A DNA stretch of 64,000 bases, taken from Phialocephala subalpina (taxonomy: Eukaryota; Ascomycota; Leotiomycetes; Helotiales; Mollisiaceae). Below are positions 1 to 9,655 of the stretch, one piece after another; the first letter of the stretch is position 1; each line of letters starts with the position of its first letter. The DNA is taken from the NCBI GenBank assembly GCA_900073065.1, contig FJOG01000010.1:1401423-1465422 (forward strand), in the 5' to 3' direction. Below the pieces are notes generated by a model. That model was not told where the DNA came from. It ran no database searches and saw only the letters and a program-made list of their open reading frames with translations. A program made the translations under genes and the position numbers.

Positions 1-991
1 GAAGATGAGGAGCACGTTTCCAAGCATCAGTTCCTCTTTTTATACTTGCTTCATTTCAAATGCGTAGAAACTATAAATATCTATGCATGCCGTACTATCA
101 ATTCAGCTTCTTTTCGATCAATAATACTCACTATACTTTCACGAACGTGACACTGGAATTGCCTCTGCCCTGCCATCTATGACATGATTAAACCGGACAT
201 AGATACCTCCAATACTTTGTTTGCAAAGCCTTAATTCGATGGCGAGGCAACCGCCATGCATGTTAAATTTGAAACCTGCTCTTTGAAAAGTAATGCGTGT
301 ATCTCAGTCTCCGCTTCACTCACCATTTTGGCTTTTGGATTCAGGTTACTTAAGAAAATTGAAGATCTTGTCTTTCATATGAGGGTCTTTCGTTTATGCT
401 GTCAACATTTCACCATTGTCAATCCGCTTTCAAAATAGTCGGATAGGAAGGAAGCTAGACGGAATTGCTCAACCGATTGAGACAGCATGGCATGATGTGG
501 GCATCCTCTCGGTCTTCAAGAAAGGAACGCTGCAGGGCAAAAGTCTCGAGGAGGGCCCTACAAGTAATCGCCCAGCTGTAGAACCAGGCTTGAACTACGT
601 CTTGATGAATTTTCGGTGCGTGGTGTGAGGTCTTAGATCACCTTATAGCCCAGACTTTGGCAGAGACGGGACCAGTTGAAAGGTGAATTCGTGTTGCAAT
701 TTTGCGCCTGAGCCTGCTGAGACTCATTGAGATTTAGTGCCTCACTGGGGTTATTTTCGGGGGCTTCAGGGGTGATGGTGTACGAGTTAGTAAATTGTTT
801 CCAGGGCTATAAAAATTTAGGGTGTCCGAATAGGGGTTCACAATGGGAAAACGTTGAAAGTTTGAGCAAGGGTGGGACATCATTGTATTTCTCGAAACTA
901 AGGAGGATTTACCGAGAGCGTGTTAAATTTGGCGTTTCAAAAAGCAATGTTGAGAACCCCGTCAGAAGTTCTTTGCTTTGCAATATCCATG
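1..991. other. left-edge sequence without a recognisable gene
   Basis: Only short open frames of 60-100 codons are present, with no recognisable domain, splice pattern or codon character. The stretch lies downstream of the minus-strand esterase pseudogene and may include its 3' untranslated region. A piece near 905-935 loosely resembles 2398-2420, differing mainly by transitions. That could be an old repeat, but it is too short to claim. Confidence 0.4.
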
Positions 992-1804
992 TTAGACAAT
1001 ATATGAAGCCATTCCCACTTTCTCCTTTATGAACTGCACAATGTCATCCACTCCTTGGGGTTCATTGACCCAATGTCTTCCATCCTCATATTCTTTCCAC
1101 GTCGTCGCTACATTAAGATACTCTAACGTCCTCTTAAACAACCTTCCATTCTCGATAGGAACGACCTCGTCATCCTTCGAATGGGACAGGAAGGTAGGTG
1201 TATCGAACGCCGACTTCCGATCTGAGATTAACTGATCCGCTGAGACAGTTGTCTCGCAAGGTTGCATTTTGAGGATGGAGTGAATGTTTTTCAAAGTGTA
1301 GCTCCTTCCAAAGTTTCTAGCATAGTCTGCAACCCAGCCCTGAAATGGGAGCCAGGTACACAATCCGATGAAACCTCCGAGTCGCACCTGTCCATGTAAC
1401 ATTGCCATTATTGCGGTCGCGCTGCCTTGACTGATACCACCGAGGATGATGCGTGACGCCGGGACTGATGATGTCTCGTTGCGGATGATGCTGAGGATAT
1501 CTTCGATGCTTTCTCTCAGCCCAGCAAGTTGGATTTCCTCCTTCTCCTTCGGATCTTCGACAGACCACATGTCAAACCATTGTGACATTGCTCCTCCAAA
1601 TCGTGCTGACTTTCGCATTTTGGACGCTGGAAAGATCTATTTGACTGTAGGGAAGATCGTAGGTAGAGTGTGTTCATCTGATGCTTGACTTTCAAAAAAT
1701 TCATTCACGAACTCCGACGCGATGCTATCGCGACCGTGAAGGAGGATGATTGTGTGAGTGTGGTTGTCTGCCGAAACGGCGATTGTGTATGGTGCGCTTT
1801 CCAT
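992..1804 (-). pseudogene. acyl-protein thioesterase/carboxylesterase family gene with one in-frame TAG
   Basis: Reads as one frame from ATG 1804 to the stop at 992 (270 codons), a normal length for an APT1/phospholipase-carboxylesterase family alpha/beta hydrolase. Visible are the N-terminal LLHGRDS oxyanion-type motif, the nucleophile elbow GGISQGSA (Ser about 125), the acid in SKDDEVVP and the His in DGRHWV. Codon 56 is TAG (1639-1637), where the family sequence just before IFPASKMRKSARFGG normally has Trp. TGG to TAG is one G-to-A change, equal to CpA to TpA on the other strand. Everything else is intact, so this is a young pseudogene, a strain-specific null or a base-call error. Restart at Met63 would lose the oxyanion motif. 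The intact enzyme would hydrolyse thioesters or carboxyl esters in the cytosol; this is known for the family, not shown here. Confidence 0.8.
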
Positions 1805-2349
1805 GTCGAATTTTGGCGTTGTATCTCAAGAGTCGTGACCAAGAAGATCGTGCAGCTTCGAAAGGGATCGTGAGATCGACAGTGCGTTAAAGAATGTTTT
1901 GTGGATGCAGAGTTGAAAATAGGCGCAGCAGTCCAAACGACAATGATGGTGATCCGATCCGGTTTGACTAATTTTCTAAGCGATTCGGATCTGGACTGAT
2001 CAAAAGGGGAGTTGATCACGTGCCAGAAAACAAAACGGACACCATGATGTCATCCTGAGATGTGTGGGCAATAGGAAGAAGCAGCATAAATAACTTTGTT
2101 GCTCCATGAATAAACTCAGGTGAATCAAAATCTTGACGGTCCATCTCCCAAACGTAATGTGACTACCGCAGCATAGCAGCAAGAATGACACGCCATATCC
2201 AGCGATCACCCAAACGACCTATATTATGGCTACCTAAAGGAAGATGAAGGGGGGTTTGGAAACAGTTGTTTCACAATAATTTAAGTTAAGAAAGGTAAAA
2301 CAATTTGAGGTTGAAATATTGGTTGAAAACAGAAATAGAGTCTTGAGTA
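1805..2349. other. intergenic, upstream of the esterase pseudogene
   Basis: Contains the presumed promoter of the minus-strand esterase gene. I see no other coding or RNA feature. AT-rich tracts appear around 2270-2345, just before the 38-bp repeat. Confidence 0.4.
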
Positions 2350-2387
2350 CAGTCGCTAACAAAATCGGCTTCCCCTCAAACTCACTG
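2350..2387 (+). repeat. 38-bp TIR-like repeat, left copy (inverted partner at 9311)
   Basis: Starts CAGTCGCTAAC and ends ACTCACTG, with TA immediately on both sides (2348-2349 and 2388-2389). Its reverse complement occurs at 9311-9348 with a single transition mismatch (37 of 38 identical). CAGT...ACTG ends with TA flanks fit terminal repeats of Tc1/mariner-pogo (Fot1-like) elements. A second short stretch just inside, aagaaaatatcgggagcgc at 2393, recurs with one change at 9199, so more than the 38-mer is shared between the two ends. Confidence 0.7.
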
Positions 2388-2389
2388 TA

Positions 2390-3790
2390 TCCAAGAAAAT
2401 ATCGGGAGCGCGTTACGTTTGGTTAACTGCTTAGTAACACAAACACGTTATTGGTGAGCTAAGCGAGAGCCAGATGTTTGAAATCGAGTGAGAGTGTTGA
2501 TATCTTGAACTATTTACAGCGAGCCCACCGCTGACTCCTCCCCCAACCAACGAAAAGACTAGGGCGACTGCCATCTCACGCATCATTGCAGAAACTAGAA
2601 GACGGAAAGGACACAGTATATCTACTGACGAACCCTGGCTTGGGATTGAATTAGATGCGCACCAGTACGAAGACTTGTAACGCCAGCTACAAAAAGACTC
2701 TTCTCTTTGGCATCACTTCGAACACATGCGGTATGTATTGGCACATTAATTTACTACTCTGCTAACGTGGGTGGCAGGCACGACTGCTTCCCATCAGCAA
2801 AACTACTCGTCCTTCGGATACCTGGGCCATTGCACGAAAGCCTTACATGTTACGTTACCCAAGAGATACTGCGCCAATTGAGGACCATCGCTCAAAGCGG
2901 AAGTCCGTCGGCAAAATTTGCACGAGATATAGACAACAATGGCTCCGCAGAAGTTAGTTTTGAGGACAATGAACACCGGCAACAAGAGTTAGGCAAGGGC
3001 AGGGACTGGCGAGATTCATCAAGCCTTGGGTTAGAAACGGCGCAGAGATAGTACAACTCCGGAGCAACTCAGTTCAGACCGCGAGGGCAAAGTTGCGGAA
3101 GAGGAGTAGAGGGTAGCGAAGAGGGCTACAAAGGATGATGCTTCTTACAAGGCGAGCTGTTCAGAGGCGGAATAATCCGTAGGTCGGGTTCTGGTTCCTT
3201 ATTGTATGATTTTTTTCAGATGCTCTCGTCTCCACACTAAGAAAGCTTTGGGCAGGCGACCTCCACTAATGTGGCGCTGCCACGTTCACCCTCCAGCCAT
3301 AAGTACAGATTGAAATGTCCCCACAAAAGAATACAACGAAGCACCCAGGTGCCACGACAACCAACTTGATGAGAGTGCGTGGATGAAAATCCTAAACAAC
3401 GTTTTCGTAATCGCGATGACTATAGGACCCATACAAACAGGCGTGCTTGTGGGAGCCGCAAGGACCATGTCACCACTCGAAGTTCAGGAAGGAGTTTCTT
3501 GAACAGGTAAAATTTCTTGCAGGAACTCGTAGTCATCGTGATTGATTGAGAGCGGAGATGCATTGTGCAAATCGGGAGAAGGTTACTGCAGTGGTATCTC
3601 TAGCACTGGGGCCTGGGCTTGCAATCGAAGTTTCGAGCAGTGGTTGAGAGGTGGTCGAAGGATGTGCCAGGAGAAAGTAAGGAGGGGTAGGAGAGTCAAA
3701 AAATCGCATCCATGCCCGCCTTTCTAGCAACTGCGATTGTTAGTTTGGTATACCAAGTTCAGTGCGCGCACAAACCGTTGAAACTTACCA
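2390..3790. other. non-coding, possibly decayed element DNA
   Basis: There is no convincing gene. A 114-codon frame at 2707-3051 has a Lys/Arg/Glu/Gln-rich C-terminal half, vaguely like the tail of fungal transposon proteins, but no catalytic motif, so I do not call it. The stretch lies inside the interval bounded by the two 38-bp repeats and downstream of the DUF6601 gene. Confidence 0.4.
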
Positions 3791-5127
3791 TTAAACCATG
3801 CCAGATTTCAAACTAGTCCCAAACTTTTTTTGTTTAGATCTTTTGTCACGCAAAACCTTTTGTGCAAAGATTTGCTCGTGTATAAACATAAATAGCACGA
3901 GAAATATTAAGAGAGTAGAAACCACGAGGGCAAGAACGAGAATGATGATAGAGACCCAACGACACATCTGAGAAAACACGTCCCAATTCCCAGAACCTTG
4001 AGGGGCACTTTGCACTGCGAGTTCTACTTGCATGGCACTGAGCGCTGTGGAGAGGAGTATGAATACAGTTAGGAATGGTGCTAGGAACCTGCCAAAATAC
4101 TCATTCCATTGAGCATGGATGTGATGATAGGTCAATCTCCCAAGCAAGAAGCGCGCAAACCAGTTCAAGCGGGTCAAACGCATCTCTCCATAATGGTACC
4201 GGGGCCTGACTCTACCGTCATCAAGCTCAGCGAACGGAGCGATGAATGCTGCAAATCGCTCGTATGTGATGGGATCTTTGTCATCGGTTGGTATTAGTCC
4301 CAGCTCCGCGCTCTGGGCTTTTCGAAAATCGATTTCGAATTTTATAAGGTAGGCGTATGTTCGCATGAAGCCAGCCGCGGCTTGCCAGACCTCTATGTCT
4401 GTTTCCTCGATGTATTCCCAGAAGGCAGATGAGAGGAGATATACCGGGAGAGGTTTGATGAATATGCGATCATAGTACCATACGAGGTGGAGATAGGCCT
4501 CCTCAGTAGCGATAATGCTGCGGCCTCGAGCCGCTTGGAAGTGGAGCGGGGAGATGTGAGCATGGTCCGGAGTAAAGGCCTTATAGAATAGTTAGTGTAT
4601 ATATCTTATTAAGTCATTTATTATACGGACTAGCCAAAGATATGGAGCTATCTTATCGAGATTCGGAGCTAAAAGCGCTTCTCTGAGGTATTTCTTCAGA
4701 GGAGCGTTGTCGAGGGAAGTTCGAGCTTGGCCAGGGAGGGAGTGCGGGCCGTCTTGACCAGTTCTGCGGAGGCTGGTCTCGCCATTCGCCGATGTGGTAA
4801 GGGAGAGATTGTTGTTAAGTTCGATTTTGGTATCAACTATAGGCATCGTCGCCGTCCTTACTGACTGAGATCTGTTCAAGGAATGAAGAGCTTTGACGTC
4901 AAACTTTGCTGAACGTTCTGCCAGCAACAGATGGTTTCTCAAGTGCGGCTGAAAGACCCTACCCGAAACACCAATAGGAAATCGTCTGTAAGCGCCGTCG
5001 GGCACGGTCAACCCAACGATACAGGGCGTCTGTTCAGAGTGTCAGACGACGTTCAAATCCCTCTTCACTTTTGATGACAACACTTCGAGACTATTATTAA
5101 TGAACTGCCTACCTTCTTAGCTGTCAT
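3791..5127 (-). CDS. DUF6601-type fungal membrane protein
   Basis: Proposed exons, 5' to 3': 5127-5113, 5029-4631 and 4579-3791 (about 400 aa). The second intron (51 bp, GTCCGT donor, ACTAAC branch) joins KIAPYLWLV-like text to TPDHAHISPLHF without changing frame. The first (83 bp, CTGAC branch) adds a five-codon first exon, because the long exon has no upstream ATG; an internal ATG at 4846 is the alternative start. Landmarks are EEAYLHLVWYYDRIFIKP, RYHYGEMRLTRLNW, FGRFLAPFLTVF and two long hydrophobic helices near the C-terminus, as in fungal DUF6601 proteins. Function is unknown; a membrane location is inferred from the helices. It neighbours the NLR gene in divergent orientation and lies between the two 38-bp inverted repeats. 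Confidence 0.75.
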
Positions 5128-5298
5128 TCTATCATCGGCGGCCTCTTGAACCACGAGGTGGAGCTGGTCAGCTTACTCGAGTATCAGCTCGGTTTGCCTT
5201 ACCTCTTCAGCACTCCAACATCCGTTTGCTACTGAGTATCCTAACAACTAAAGTCCTGAGTCCTGGTTCCTGGTACCTTATTTTTTTTCCTTGTCGCA

Positions 5299-8200
5299 AT
5301 GGCCTCTTGGTTAGCACGTCATGCTTGGCGTACCTTATGGCGTGTTTTTGATTTGATACGACACAATTTCCCGACGGCTTTTCTATTCGACTCGAGCAAA
5401 ACCCACCGGTTGATCTCTAATTCTCAACCGGAATTACTATCATCTCCGTCACCTGTTTGTCTCTCTACTACTTGTCTAGGTAGCCCACACACTGACAATT
5501 TCGAGGTCATCCAGCTTCCAAGGCTTTCTCCAATATTTCCCGCCGACGGGTCGAAAGGCGGCACTACTGTAGAGTATGTACTATGTTTTGAATCAAAGAC
5601 GCAGACTAATTCATAACTAGCATTATCGCAGTTCACGGGATTGAAACCACCTCTCCAAAAACATGGATTGCATATGAGCAGGACACAGAACCAAAGGGTC
5701 GTCCCTTCTATTGGCTCAAGGATGCCGACATGTTGCCTTCCGTCGTCGAGAAGGCTCGGATTTGGGTCTTTGACTACAACTCAAACTATTCGCATAATGC
5801 GCAGATAGTGCGGGTTGATAGTCTTGCCGCGACCTTGTTAAATTGTATCAAGGACAGGAACGATGATTTCGAGTCGAGAAAAATTGTCTTCATTGGATCA
5901 TGCTTTGGTGGCATTGTGGTTGCTGAGGTAATAACACCCAAACGTTAGCCATTCTAGTGTTCGCTGCGCTCTGAATACTGCCAATCAATGCTAATGCGTG
6001 AAAACCCAGGCACTTTTGACCGCATCCCGCGAGGCGGAAGATGAACGCACAAAGGCTGTGTTTGGCCAGACCGCTGGTGTCATATTTCTGGGATCGCCGC
6101 TACGAGGAACCCGAGTAGCAACTCTCGCGGGTTGGAAAAATTTCGTTTTGGGAATTTTGGACTCGAACCAGGAGTCGTCATGCACACTTCTTGATGACCT
6201 GGAAGCGAACTCTAGTAGACTGGAACTCCTGGTGGCAGAATTCGGAAAATTGACAGTGCGAAATGGGATGCAAGCGGGCATGGAGATACGATGCTTTTAC
6301 GAAACTCGAAATACCCAGGTGCTCAACTCGATCACTCGGAGTTTGCCAATCAAACCTAAGGAAATACTTGTAAGCCTTAAAGTATTCTACAAACATGAGT
6401 GGCGCTAAATGCTGTGAAGCTAGTTGATAGAGTCTCTGCGTGTTTGGATTGCCACGAGCATATCCCGCTCGACGCACGTCACGCAATGATGAATAAATAT
6501 CGCGGACCCGAGGACCCGAACTTCAAGCTTGTGTCCGGCAGAATCAAGGATGTAGTGGATAAGATCCGCGCCGATCGATCATTGACACAAGAAGAGAAAG
6601 CGTGTATGCAGGCACTTTCTTTCCACTACCAGGATCAAAAAGATATTAACCCAGAACGGGTACAGGGAACATGCGAATGGTTCCTAAAGCACCCAAAGTT
6701 TCTCGCATGGCGCCGCGATACTACAGCAAGCCTTCTCTGGGTTACCGCAGGCCCGGGATGCGGCAAGTCTGTCCTGTCGAAGGCCTTAGTAGATGAAGGG
6801 CTACTCAATCCTGATAATCCCGACACTAAGACAACTTCAATCTGCTATTATTTTTTCAAAGACGACGCAGAGCGAGGGAGTGGAGTCAATGCTCTTCGTT
6901 CTGTACTTCATCAGCTATTGAAACAGAAGCCATGGCTCATTAAACATGCGATGAAGGACTACGAGACTGACGGCCGCAACCTTTCTTTTGGAACATTATG
7001 GGCTATTCTGATGAAAGCTGTCTCAGATGCGAATGCTGGGCCTGTGATATGTGTTTTGGATGCGCTTGACGAATGCGAAACGTCGACGAGAAAATCTTTA
7101 ATCAAGAATATCAGCAGCTTCCATTGTGCCTCAAAGACGACCAGCTCGACACTTAAGTTTATTGTCACTAGCCGGCCTTATCACGAACTGGACATAGATT
7201 TTAAAGTTGATGATTTGCCATCAATCCACCTCGAAGGAAATCAAATGTCAGAAGAAATTCGCGGAGAGATTGACCTTGTGATTGGCTATGAGATTTCCCG
7301 CATTGGCGGAGCTCGCCAACCTCCACTTGACGGCAAAACCCAGGCCAGTCTCATACAGCGTCTTAAAGACCAGGAAAATCGAACCTATCTCTGGGTGTAT
7401 TTGATGCTCCAGGAGATATCAGAATCACTCGAGTCAACTGAACGGAAGTTGATAGGACTCCTTAAAACAATACCCCATTCTGTTTACGAAGTATACGAGA
7501 AGATCTTAAAGAGAGCCACGGATCCGATCCAAGCCCAAAAGGTGTTATGTCTAATTCTGGCAGCTGAAAGGCCGCTGACCTTGAAAGAGATGAACACTGC
7601 CTTCGAGATTCTGGTCATGAATGAACGCGAAGAGAAGTGTACCTCGGAGAACGACCTCGATTTGGATGAGGAAGAAGCCTTTCGAAAGAAGATCGTGAAT
7701 CTTTGCGGCCTATTTATCACTATCGTTGATTCAAGGATCTACTTGATTCACCAAACGGCCAAAGAGTTTCTTATCAACAATCGCGGTAGCACCAATCCTT
7801 GGAGTCCTTCCTGTTGCAAGTATACATTCACGCTACAAGCCTCGCATTTGGAGGCGTTAAAAGCATGTCTGTGGTACCTTCTACTTGACTTTCAAGACGG
7901 TGGAATCAGCCCGCGAAATCGTGTTCAGCTTGCCTAAGATCACCCTCTCCTCTCATACGCATCAATAAATTGGACATTCCACTTCCAACAAGCCGGAGAG
8001 AAAGCCGACAAAGAGCTAGGAGAGAATGCGCTGCAAATTTGCAATACCAAGGCCCAGAGATTCTTATTATGGTTTCGGATACTCAAAGAACATCGGCCTT
8101 ATGATCTTCTACCAGCAGAAAACAACAGTGATTTGATAATTGCATGTTATTTTGGTCTTACATCTGTTGTACAACTTCTACTCGGGGATAAGCCTGATGT

Positions 8201-8705
8201 TGACGTTGAGTCCAAGGATATAGAGTACGATCGGACACCGCTCTCGTGGGCTGCTGAGCGCGGGTGCGAGGCCGTCGTTAAGCTGCTACTCGAGAAGGGC
8301 GTCGATGCGAATGCGGCTAATCGGTTTAGATGGACGCCACTATACGGGGCCTCTAGGAATGGGCACGTCGAGGTTGTCAAGCTACTGCTCGAGAAGGGCG
8401 CCGATGCGAATGCGGCTGATCAGTCTGGATGGACGCCACTACACGAGGCCTCTATAATTGGACACGCCGAGGTTGTTAAGCTGCTGCTCGAGAAGGGCGC
8501 CAATGCGAATGCGGTTAATCGGTCTGGATGGACGCCACTACACTGGGCCTCTGGGAATGGGCACGTCGAGGTCGTCAAGCTGCTGCTCGAGACTGGCAAG
8601 GTCGAGGCCGACTCGAAGGACCCAAGGGGTCAGACGCCGCTGTCGTACGCTGCTGAGAGCGGGCACGAGGCCGTCGTCAAGCTGCTACGCAAGCATATTA
8701 ATTGA
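5299..8705 (+). pseudogene. NLR-type gene: alpha/beta hydrolase - NACHT - ankyrin, interrupted by TAA
   Basis: Exons 5299-5573, 5621-5927, 6010-6369 and 6420-8705, with clean GT-AG introns, form one frame of 1075 codons except for TAA at 7935-7937 (codon 820). Order: an N-terminal lipase-like alpha/beta hydrolase (IIAVHGIETT; elbow GSCFGG with Cys186 in the nucleophile position); NACHT with P-loop GPGCGKS near residue 425 and Walker B VICVLDALDECE; a winged-helix-like region ending LIHQTAKEFL; then at least five ankyrin repeats (8220-8700). The stop sits between NRVQLA and DHPLLSYASINWTFHF, a normally continuous linker, and the frame stays the same on both sides. The protein therefore either ends before the ankyrin sensor or is rescued by an unseen process. 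The family acts in cytosolic non-self recognition and incompatibility. A 39-bp intron could remove the stop, but it is implausibly short with a poor donor. Confidence 0.8.
8257..8650 (+). repeat. 99-bp tandem ankyrin-coding repeats
   Basis: Three consecutive 33-codon units, starting near 8258, 8357 and 8456, differ at only a handful of bases, and a fourth diverges after its first half. Each encodes GHVEVVKLLLEKGADANA...SGWTPLH-type ankyrin text. Near-identity at silent positions suggests recent duplication or gene conversion rather than old repeats under protein-level selection. Confidence 0.8.
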
Positions 8706-8908
8706 TCATTTACTGTATAGTATATTTATTTTTATAACTTTGATAGAGAGGGGCTTGGGGGAGGCGAACTTTACATATTAGTCAAGTGACTTCTAAGACA
8801 TAGGAAATGTTAGCCTAGAATATTCTAAAAGCTTCACTTTTACTCTTCTAGCCACTTAGTTCTAAGAACTTATTATTAAGGTAATAATTATACTTATCTT
8901 ATCCATTA
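8706..8908. other. AT-rich 3' flank of the NLR gene
   Basis: Very AT-rich, with no gene. It leads directly into the terminal repeat of the 249-bp element at 8909. Confidence 0.4.
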
Positions 8909-9157
8909 CGCTGCCACCAGGATTGCACTCAATCGCTAAACCCCACCTAACTTGCGACACTTATCAAGCGCAACAAAATTGGGTGAAAATCTCTACCGCT
9001 CGCCTTAATGACTTATTAAATTCTATATTTCAATTGCATCGAAGTTTTATCAGTTTTCATTAGTAGGTTCTCGAATTAAAAGGGATTGAAGTAAATGAAT
9101 CGGGAGAATTTTGATGTTCCCACCAAAATTAGGCGCGGTGCAATCCTGATGACAGCG
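8909..9157. mobile_element. 249-bp MITE-like TIR element
   Basis: The left end reads CGCTGCCACCAGGATTGCAC; the reverse complement of the right end reads CGCTGTCATCAGGATTGCAC. The two differ only by C/T at two places. TA flanks both ends (8907-8908 and 9158-9159), and the inverted similarity continues about ten bases outward (cttatccat against ggataag). It has no coding capacity. Size, TIRs and TA duplication fit a non-autonomous Tc1/mariner-type MITE. The two transition differences are compatible with RIP-style decay. Confidence 0.7.
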
Positions 9158-9159
9158 TA

Positions 9160-9655
9160 ACGGATAAGCTAAGATATATAGTATTAATTATATAGCTAAG
9201 AAAATAGCGGGAGCGCATACGGGTACGCCAATGGCCTTATGTGGCGTCTAGCCTCTTCTAGTAAGGTGCTTGTAGGTATCTCTGTCTAGCGAGCGGGGCT
9301 GCAACTTTCACAGTGAGTTCGAGGGGAAGCCGATTTTGTTAGCGACTGTATGGACAAAAGCGAAGACAACAACATTAACCGAGAAGTGCTTTGCAGCGAC
9401 CGATCGCTAAATTCTGGCAGGTAAAGCTTGAAGTTCAGGGGGTTTATCACTTGCTCCAGGCTTCAAATGCCTGAAATACAGCGTGTTCAGACACAAGTCC
9501 AGGGCTTGCATTGGTGCCTCAGGCACTTGGCGGGGTAAGTACCCCTCATCGCATCTTCCAATTCTAAACTTCGACCATCTCTCAGCTCCTATTTTACGTG
9601 CGAACATTTTCCGGATATAATATCCTCTCCTGAGTCGGGACATTATCTCAATACC
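9160..9655. other. intergenic before the HET gene
   Basis: Holds aagaaaatagcgggagcgc (9199), shared with 2393, and the right 38-bp repeat (9311). The remainder up to 9655 is the presumed promoter and leader of the HET-domain gene. No other gene is seen. Confidence 0.4.
9311..9348 (-). repeat. 38-bp TIR-like repeat, right copy
   Basis: Inverted copy of 2350-2387 with one difference (tcGaac here, tcAaac there). It ends AGCGACTG followed by TA. The orientation is right for the two copies to be the outer ends of a 6999-bp unit. Confidence 0.7.

Noticed and set aside
2707..3051. 114-codon frame with a charged C-terminal half
   Set aside because: No catalytic motif, no splice partner and no clear homologue in memory. 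At most a transposon relic, so not called.
7875..7937. Short intron removing the in-frame TAA of the NLR
   Set aside because: The only frame-keeping candidate is 39 bp with a GTGGAA donor, below normal fungal intron size and with no separate branch site.
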